From: Paludibaculum sp.
Lineage (GTDB): Bacteria > Acidobacteriota > Terriglobia > Bryobacterales > Bryobacteraceae
Assembly: GCA_029973955.1 (NCBI GenBank)
Contig: JARKQJ010000152.1
Span: 106,906-170,905 of the forward strand
Direction of reading: 5' to 3'
DNA length: 64,000 nt
Shown here: positions 59,544-64,000 of the stretch, piece by piece
Layout of the letters: the number at the start of each line of letters is the position of its first letter
Position numbering within the stretch: position 1 is the first letter of the stretch
The notes under the pieces: model-generated
Seen by the model: the letters and a program-made list of their open reading frames with translations, nothing else
Databases searched by the model: none
What the model was told of the DNA's origin: nothing
Position numbers and translations under genes: made by a program

Positions 59544-60546
59544 CGAACTCGTGGTCGTTTTCGGCGGCAATGGCTTCATTGGCAGCAGGCTCGTGGAACT
59601 GCTCCTTCGAGATGGTTGCCGCGTCCGCGTCGCCAGCCGCCAGGGCAGCTCACCCTTGGCCGGCGTCGAGTGCGTTGCCGCCGACGTCAGCAACCCCTCC
59701 GGGGTCACTCAGGCTATCCAAGGCGCCACCTGCGTCTACAGCCTCTCCACCGGAGGCGGTGACAACTGGGACGCATTTGAAAGGGATATCGTCGGCGGAG
59801 CCAGGAATCTCGCCGATGCATGCACGAAAGCCGGTGTCCGCCGGCTCATTTATGTGAGTTCCATCGCGGCGCTATACCTCGGCGACAACCGCTCCGTCCC
59901 CGATGGAGAGCCGGCCGACCCGCTATTGCTCAAGCGGAGTTACTACGCCCGGGCGAAGGCGCTCGCTGAAGGTGAACTCCTTCGACGCCACAAAGCCGAA
60001 GGCCTGCCGGTCACCATTGCCAGGCCCGGCGTCGTCATGGGCTGCGGCGGTCCCGTCACCCACAGCGGCCTCGGCTGCTGGACCACCGACCTCGATTGCA
60101 TCGGATGGGGAGCCGGCAACCACCCCTTGCCCTTCGTCCTCGTCCAGGATGTCGCCGAGGCCCTCCGGCAGGCCCGCACCGCCCGCGGAATGGAAGGACT
60201 CGCCTTCAACCTCGCCGGCGATGTGCAGATCACCGCGCGGGAATTCGTCCAGGAGATGGCGGAACGCTCCAAACGCCTGATTCATTTCTATCCCCGCCCC
60301 CTCCGCCTCCTCTGGGCCACCGATGTCTTCAAGTGGCTCGTCAAAATCGCCGCCCGCAAGGCCGAGAATCCTTTCCCCTACTTCCGCGACTATGCCAGCC
60401 GGAGCCTGCGCAGTGTCCTCCCCTGCGAAGTCGCCCGGGAGAAACTCGCCTGGCGTCCCGTGTCGGACAGGGAACAGTTCCTCCAGGAGACCATCGACGC
60501 GAATCTGCCGCCGTTCCCCCCCGATGACCTGAGACTCGGCCGATGA
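59536..60546 (+). CDS. NAD-dependent epimerase/dehydratase
   Basis: The 336-residue extended SDR has the nucleotide motif VVVFGGNGFIGSRLVELLL, LIYVSSIAAL and the catalytic YYARAKALAE (Tyr-x3-Lys). VTIARPGVVMG follows. The C-terminal part diverges from GalE-type epimerases and may accept a lipid-linked or reduced sugar. It overlaps the upstream oxidoreductase and the downstream GT4 gene by a few bases, so it is one transcript. Confidence 0.88.
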   Translation: MNSELVVVFGGNGFIGSRLVELLLRDGCRVRVASRQGSSPLAGVECVAADVSNPSGVTQAIQGATCVYSLSTGGGDNWDAFERDIVGGARNLADACTKAGVRRLIYVSSIAALYLGDNRSVPDGEPADPLLLKRSYYARAKALAEGELLRRHKAEGLPVTIARPGVVMGCGGPVTHSGLGCWTTDLDCIGWGAGNHPLPFVLVQDVAEALRQARTARGMEGLAFNLAGDVQITAREFVQEMAERSKRLIHFYPRPLRLLWATDVFKWLVKIAARKAENPFPYFRDYASRSLRSVLPCEVAREKLAWRPVSDREQFLQETIDANLPPFPPDDLRLGR

Positions 60547-61673
60547 GCGCGCTGCGCATCCTACACGTCTTTTCTACTTTCGCACCCGGCGGCCCGCAGG
60601 TTCGCTCTGTCGAGTTGATGAACCACCTGGGACCGGATTTCGAGCACTCGATCTGCGCGATGGACAATGTCACCAGCGCCGCGCCACGCATTCGACCCAA
60701 CGTCCGGTTCGAGATCCTGCCCGCATTGCCCAAGAGCGTACCCGGCGTTCTCCGCTCCGCTCCCGGTCTTTTTCGCCGCACTCGCCCGGATCTCCTCATT
60801 ACCTACAACTGGGGCGCCATCGACGTAGCGCTGGCCGCCGCACTCCACCGCCCCTGTCCCCTGCTCCACGCCGAAGACGGCTTCGGCGCTGACGAGGCCA
60901 ATGGCCTGAAGTCGCGCCGTGTCTGGGCTCGGCGCATCGTTCTCAAGGCAGCCCACGGCATCGTCGTGCCCTCTCACACTCTCGAGCGCATCGCCCTGGA
61001 TCGCTACAAGTTGCCACGGTCCAGGATCATCTACCTTGCCAATGGCGTGGATATCGAGACCTTCGCCCCACACCAGGACCCTTCTGCCAAGGCCCGCTTT
61101 GCCCTCCCCCCGGAGTCTTTTGTCATCGGCTCCGTCGGCCACCTTCGCGCCGAAAAAGACTACCCCAATCTCATCCGCGCCTTCGCTCGCATTGCAGATC
61201 CCCGCGCCCGCCTGATGCTCGTGGGGGACGGCCCCTGCCGGGAAGATCTCGCCTCGCTCTCAAAGACCCTCGGCTGCGCGGATCGCATCCGTTTCGCCGG
61301 ACTCCTCAACGAAACCGCCACCACCTACCAGGCGATGGACCTCTTCGTTCTCAGTTCCACCACCGAGCAGATGCCCGTCGCCCTCCTCGAAGCCATGGCC
61401 TCCGGCCTTCCCGCCGTCTGCACCGATGTCGGCGACTGCGCCTCGATGCTTGACCGCACCGCGCCCCCCTTCGTCGTGCCGCCGTCCCAGCCTCAAGCTC
61501 TCACCAACGCCATCCAGGTCCTCATGGAGGACCACGAACTCCGGCGCGCCGCCGCCGCTGCGAACCGCCGCATCTGCGTGTCCAGGTTCAACAAAGAGAC
61601 TATGATCGAGAAATACCGCCGGCTCTACTTGAGTACTGCCGGCCGCCTGCCCGGAGGACTAGCGGAACTATGA
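60543..61673 (+). CDS. GT4-family glycosyltransferase
   Basis: The 376-residue GT4 enzyme opens with LRILHVFSTFAPGGPQVRSVELM. Acceptor-side and donor-side motifs include IVVPSHTLERIAL, IYLANGVDIETFAPH, IGSVGHLRAEKDYPNLIRAF, LMLVGDGPCRED and EQMPVALLEAMASGLPAVC. The ATG overlaps the preceding epimerase stop (ATGA), and the next gene overlaps in the same way. It probably transfers a hexose during repeat-unit synthesis. Confidence 0.9.
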   Translation: MSALRILHVFSTFAPGGPQVRSVELMNHLGPDFEHSICAMDNVTSAAPRIRPNVRFEILPALPKSVPGVLRSAPGLFRRTRPDLLITYNWGAIDVALAAALHRPCPLLHAEDGFGADEANGLKSRRVWARRIVLKAAHGIVVPSHTLERIALDRYKLPRSRIIYLANGVDIETFAPHQDPSAKARFALPPESFVIGSVGHLRAEKDYPNLIRAFARIADPRARLMLVGDGPCREDLASLSKTLGCADRIRFAGLLNETATTYQAMDLFVLSSTTEQMPVALLEAMASGLPAVCTDVGDCASMLDRTAPPFVVPPSQPQALTNAIQVLMEDHELRRAAAAANRRICVSRFNKETMIEKYRRLYLSTAGRLPGGLAEL

Positions 61674-62620
61674 GAATCATCGTGACCGGAGGCGCAGGCT
61701 TCATCGGCTCCCACCTGTGTCAGCGGTTGCTGTCCAGCGGCCATGAGATCGCCGTCATCGACGAACTCAACGACTATTACGACCCGGCCCTCAAGCTCGC
61801 TAACCTCGCCGAGGTGCGCCGCGCCGGCGACATCCGCTTTCTTCATTCCGATCTTTGCAATCAGCCCGCCGTGTCTGCGCTCTTTGCCGAATTCGCGCCC
61901 GATTGTGTCGTCCACCTCGCCGCTCGCGCCGGCGTCCGCCCTTCGCTCGAAAACCCGCTGCTCTACCAGCACGCCAATGTCGAAGGCACCACCGTTCTGC
62001 TCGAAGAGGCCCGCAAGAACAACGTGCCCAAGTTCGTCTTCGCCTCTTCCAGTTCCGTCTACGGCGCCGCCAGCCGCGTCCCATTCTCCGAAGACGATCC
62101 CGTCCGCTGGCCCATCTCCCCCTACGCCGCCACCAAAATCGCCGGCGAGGCACTTTGCCACACGTACTCCCACCTCTACGGCATCCACATCCCATGCCTT
62201 CGTTTCTTCACGGTCTTTGGCCCGCGCCAGCGCCCGGACCTCGCCATCCGCAAATTCGCTCAGAACATCGAGGCCGGCCGCCCCATCCCCGTCTTCGGCG
62301 ACGGCAGCACGGGCCGCGACTACACCTTCGTCGCCGACACCGTCAGCGGCATCGTCGCCGCCATCCATTCCAACATCCGCTTCGACGTCTTCAACCTCGG
62401 CAACTCCCACCCCATCCTCCTGCGCGACATGATCGCCACGATCGAGAAAGTGGTCGGCCGGCAGGCCATCATCGAGCGCCACCCGGAACAACCCGGCGAC
62501 GTCCCCATCACCTACGCCGACATCTCCAAAGCGCGCCGCGTTCTCGGCTATCAGCCTCAAACCACCTTTGAGGATGGCGTCCGTGCCATGGTCGAGTGGC
62601 TGCACTCCAATCCTATGTAA
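61670..62620 (+). CDS. UDP-glucuronate/UDP-glucose 4-epimerase-like
   Basis: The 316-residue extended SDR has IIVTGGAGFIGSHLCQRLL, IDELNDYYDPALK (typical of UDP-glucuronate 4-epimerases), HLAARAGVRPSLENP, FASSSSVYG and the catalytic YAATKIAGE. RFFTVFGPRQRPDLAI and RDYTFVADTVSGIV complete the family pattern. It makes a galacturonate or galactose-type donor for the cluster's glycosyltransferases. It is the last gene of the plus-strand run starting at 55750. Confidence 0.88.
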   Translation: MRIIVTGGAGFIGSHLCQRLLSSGHEIAVIDELNDYYDPALKLANLAEVRRAGDIRFLHSDLCNQPAVSALFAEFAPDCVVHLAARAGVRPSLENPLLYQHANVEGTTVLLEEARKNNVPKFVFASSSSVYGAASRVPFSEDDPVRWPISPYAATKIAGEALCHTYSHLYGIHIPCLRFFTVFGPRQRPDLAIRKFAQNIEAGRPIPVFGDGSTGRDYTFVADTVSGIVAAIHSNIRFDVFNLGNSHPILLRDMIATIEKVVGRQAIIERHPEQPGDVPITYADISKARRVLGYQPQTTFEDGVRAMVEWLHSNPM

Positions 62621-62634
62621 ATCGCCCGCGCCCA

Positions 62635-62889
62635 ATGGAGGGCTGCTCACAGGCCCTCGATCGCTCCAACGAAAACCGCCTCAGGCAAATCGACCTATCT
62701 GCCAGGCGCGCCGAACGCTCGTTCAACCAGGCCTCCAAAGCCCTTCGCGAAATCCAGACCGATCGCCGCTTCCGCAATGAGGCCAAGCCATGCCCCGCCG
62801 ATCCCGAACAACCGTCCATTCACAACGGCGCCGCCCTCATCTCCTACGCGAAGATCATGCCCGCCATCGGCGCTGAGAAAGGACTCTGA
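62635..62889 (+). pseudogene. Possible truncated small coiled-coil protein gene
   Basis: Between the epimerase and a convergent methyltransferase lies a frame of about 84 codons. It contains ENRLRQIDLSARRAERSF and NQASKALREIQTDRRF. This helical pattern recalls the C-terminal end of small uncharacterised proteins that are multi-copy in Solibacter-like genomes, by memory only. The N-terminal part of such proteins is missing, so this is best seen as a remnant or a chance frame. The rest of the 380-base gap shows nothing else. Confidence 0.25.
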
Positions 62890-63004
62890 CAACCTGCTTG
62901 CGGAATGTTCCCGGACAGGTCCTCACCACCAAATCCGACCGCCGTGGGGAATCGATCCTCCATTCTCCCCGCAGCCACTCACACCGAAGCCAACTCATTT
63001 GGCC

Positions 63005-63811
63005 TTATTTCTTCACCACAATGACGGCAGCCGCGGCGTAGGACTTGAGGAACGGCAGAACCTTGAACAGGCGGTAGTCGACCTTTTGCAGGAACATCTC
63101 AGTGGAAGGAATGAACGTGGCGATCCTGCTCAGAAAATAGAACTTGCGGAACTCTACCGCCGGGAACGTCGACCGGAGTACTTCCTGGTCCGCCTCGCTG
63201 AGCTTTCGCTCGTCTTCTGTGACGTTCGGCAGAGCCTTGAATCCGTCCTTGGGCAGCACTTTCACAAATAGGGGAATATTCCGAATCTTCTCGAAGAGCG
63301 GCCACTCGATGGGTTCGATAAAAATCCCCTGTCCTCCACGCTTCAAAACACGCCGGACCTCCAGAGCGGCCTTCGCCACGTCTACGTGATGCAGGATGCC
63401 GTAGCCATACACGATGTCGAAAAACTCGTCTTCGTACTCCATCTTTTCGGCATCGCCCACCGAGAAATGGATCCGGTCGGCCAGTCCGTATTTCCCCGCC
63501 AGCTGCTTCGAATTCTCAATCCCGGCAACTGAGATGTCGAAAGCCCACACGTTGGCTCCCAGCATCGCCAGCCGCACCGAATTGTGGCCGAGCCCACACC
63601 CCATCTCCAGCACGCTCTTGCCTTCCGGCGATAGCGACCGGACATGCTCCCAGGATGACCAGAAATAGTTCTGCGGCCTCCGTTCCTTGCCTTCCACTGG
63701 TGCAAGGTCGACCTCCCAGCCCGCGATAGCCTGGCGCTCGTTCCAGTGCTTGTCGTAGAACTCTCGCTCTCGCCGGCTCCGGTCCGAAGGCAGGTGTTCC
63801 GTCGGTTGCAT
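63005..63811 (-). CDS. Class I SAM-dependent methyltransferase
   Basis: The 268-residue protein is a cytosolic class I methyltransferase. Motif I is SVLEMGCGLGHNSVRLAM, motif II WAFDISVAGIE, then FSVGDAEKMEYEDEFFD and GYGILHHVDVAKAALE. VRRVLKRGGQGIFIEPIEW corresponds to motif VI. The target is unknown; proximity to the glycan locus suggests a sugar or lipid-linked acceptor. It is transcribed toward the epimerase, and its ATG lies 72 bases from a divergent permease gene. Confidence 0.9.
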   Translation of the reverse strand: MQPTEHLPSDRSRREREFYDKHWNERQAIAGWEVDLAPVEGKERRPQNYFWSSWEHVRSLSPEGKSVLEMGCGLGHNSVRLAMLGANVWAFDISVAGIENSKQLAGKYGLADRIHFSVGDAEKMEYEDEFFDIVYGYGILHHVDVAKAALEVRRVLKRGGQGIFIEPIEWPLFEKIRNIPLFVKVLPKDGFKALPNVTEDERKLSEADQEVLRSTFPAVEFRKFYFLSRIATFIPSTEMFLQKVDYRLFKVLPFLKSYAAAAVIVVKK

Positions 63812-63883
63812 ATCTGCTCATTGTAATGTACGAATTTGGCACGCGCGGCTTCTCCCGCAACAGCGTCCCTTCGATGAACTATC

Positions 63884-64000
63884 ATGGTCAAATTGCCGCA
63901 CCCGACAACTACCTCCCCACGCCCTGGACTCGAAAAGTCCATCTCCCTCCTCGACGGCACCTCGCGCGTCTTGGGCTCCGTGATCGGCTGCGGCGTCTTC
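63884..64000 (+). CDS. APC-family amino-acid permease, N-terminal fragment
   Basis: The frame opens at ATG 63884 and runs off the window after 39 codons. SLLDGTSRVLGSVIGCGVF matches the first helix of amino acid/polyamine/organocation permeases (typically ...VVGSMIGSGIF). Nothing more can be said of substrate. It is divergent from the methyltransferase gene. Confidence 0.7.
   Translation, partial: MVKLPHPTTTSPRPGLEKSISLLDGTSRVLGSVIGCGVF

Overview
This window is a high-GC bacterial chromosome segment. It most resembles an Acidobacteriota genome of the Bryobacterales/Solibacter type. That is an inference from gene content: several Tat-exported Gfo/Idh/MocA oxidoreductases, an exported TIM-barrel epimerase and sulfatase, a GH172-type protein, an orphan VirB10/TrbI-like protein, an LptD (so a diderm envelope), and weak or absent Shine-Dalgarno sites at many genes. 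No rRNA, tRNA, CRISPR array, transposase or phage structural cluster was found. High GC produces very long antisense open frames, which were discarded.

Layout. Positions 1-4302 hold an ISC iron-sulfur operon (iscS C-terminus, iscU, iscA, hscB, hscA, iscX) without a ferredoxin gene. Next come a small exported protein, ribosomal proteins L35 and L20, and ZapB-like/ZapA division proteins, closed by a terminator at 6512-6547. LptD (minus) follows. Then come an RDD membrane protein, a minus operon (GAF protein, BNR-propeller protein, TIM-barrel epimerase), bactofilin, an AI-2E-type permease and a sulfatase.

Positions 17079-20540 encode a 1153-residue protein recognised as a pyrophosphate-dependent PEP carboxykinase, followed by an exported RraA-like protein. 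Further on are an ASST-like protein, two Gfo/Idh/MocA oxidoreductases and a membrane redox operon (tetraheme cytochrome c, four-cluster ferredoxin, NrfD) behind a near-consensus sigma70 promoter at 24795-24823. Then come a two-subunit aconitase X, a GH172-type protein, LexA with an apparently leaderless promoter, and a lexA-dinB-prmA-enolase-SDR run.

From 39311 to about 62620 is a surface-polysaccharide region: a GT-C transferase, two GT2 and three GT4 glycosyltransferases, a flippase, an exosortase-A-type O-antigen ligase, a CmcI-like methyltransferase, two nucleotide-sugar epimerase/dehydratases and a Gfo/Idh/MocA enzyme. Embedded in it is a tight three-gene operon (41055-46650) of secreted proteins with phage-tail-like modules. 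Its last product, 1040 residues, is paralogous to a second secreted protein (50696-53047) inside the glycosyltransferase cluster. This pair is the best candidate here for an undescribed system, plausibly acting on or attached to the exported polysaccharide. The window ends with a methyltransferase (minus) and the first 39 codons of an APC-type amino-acid permease.
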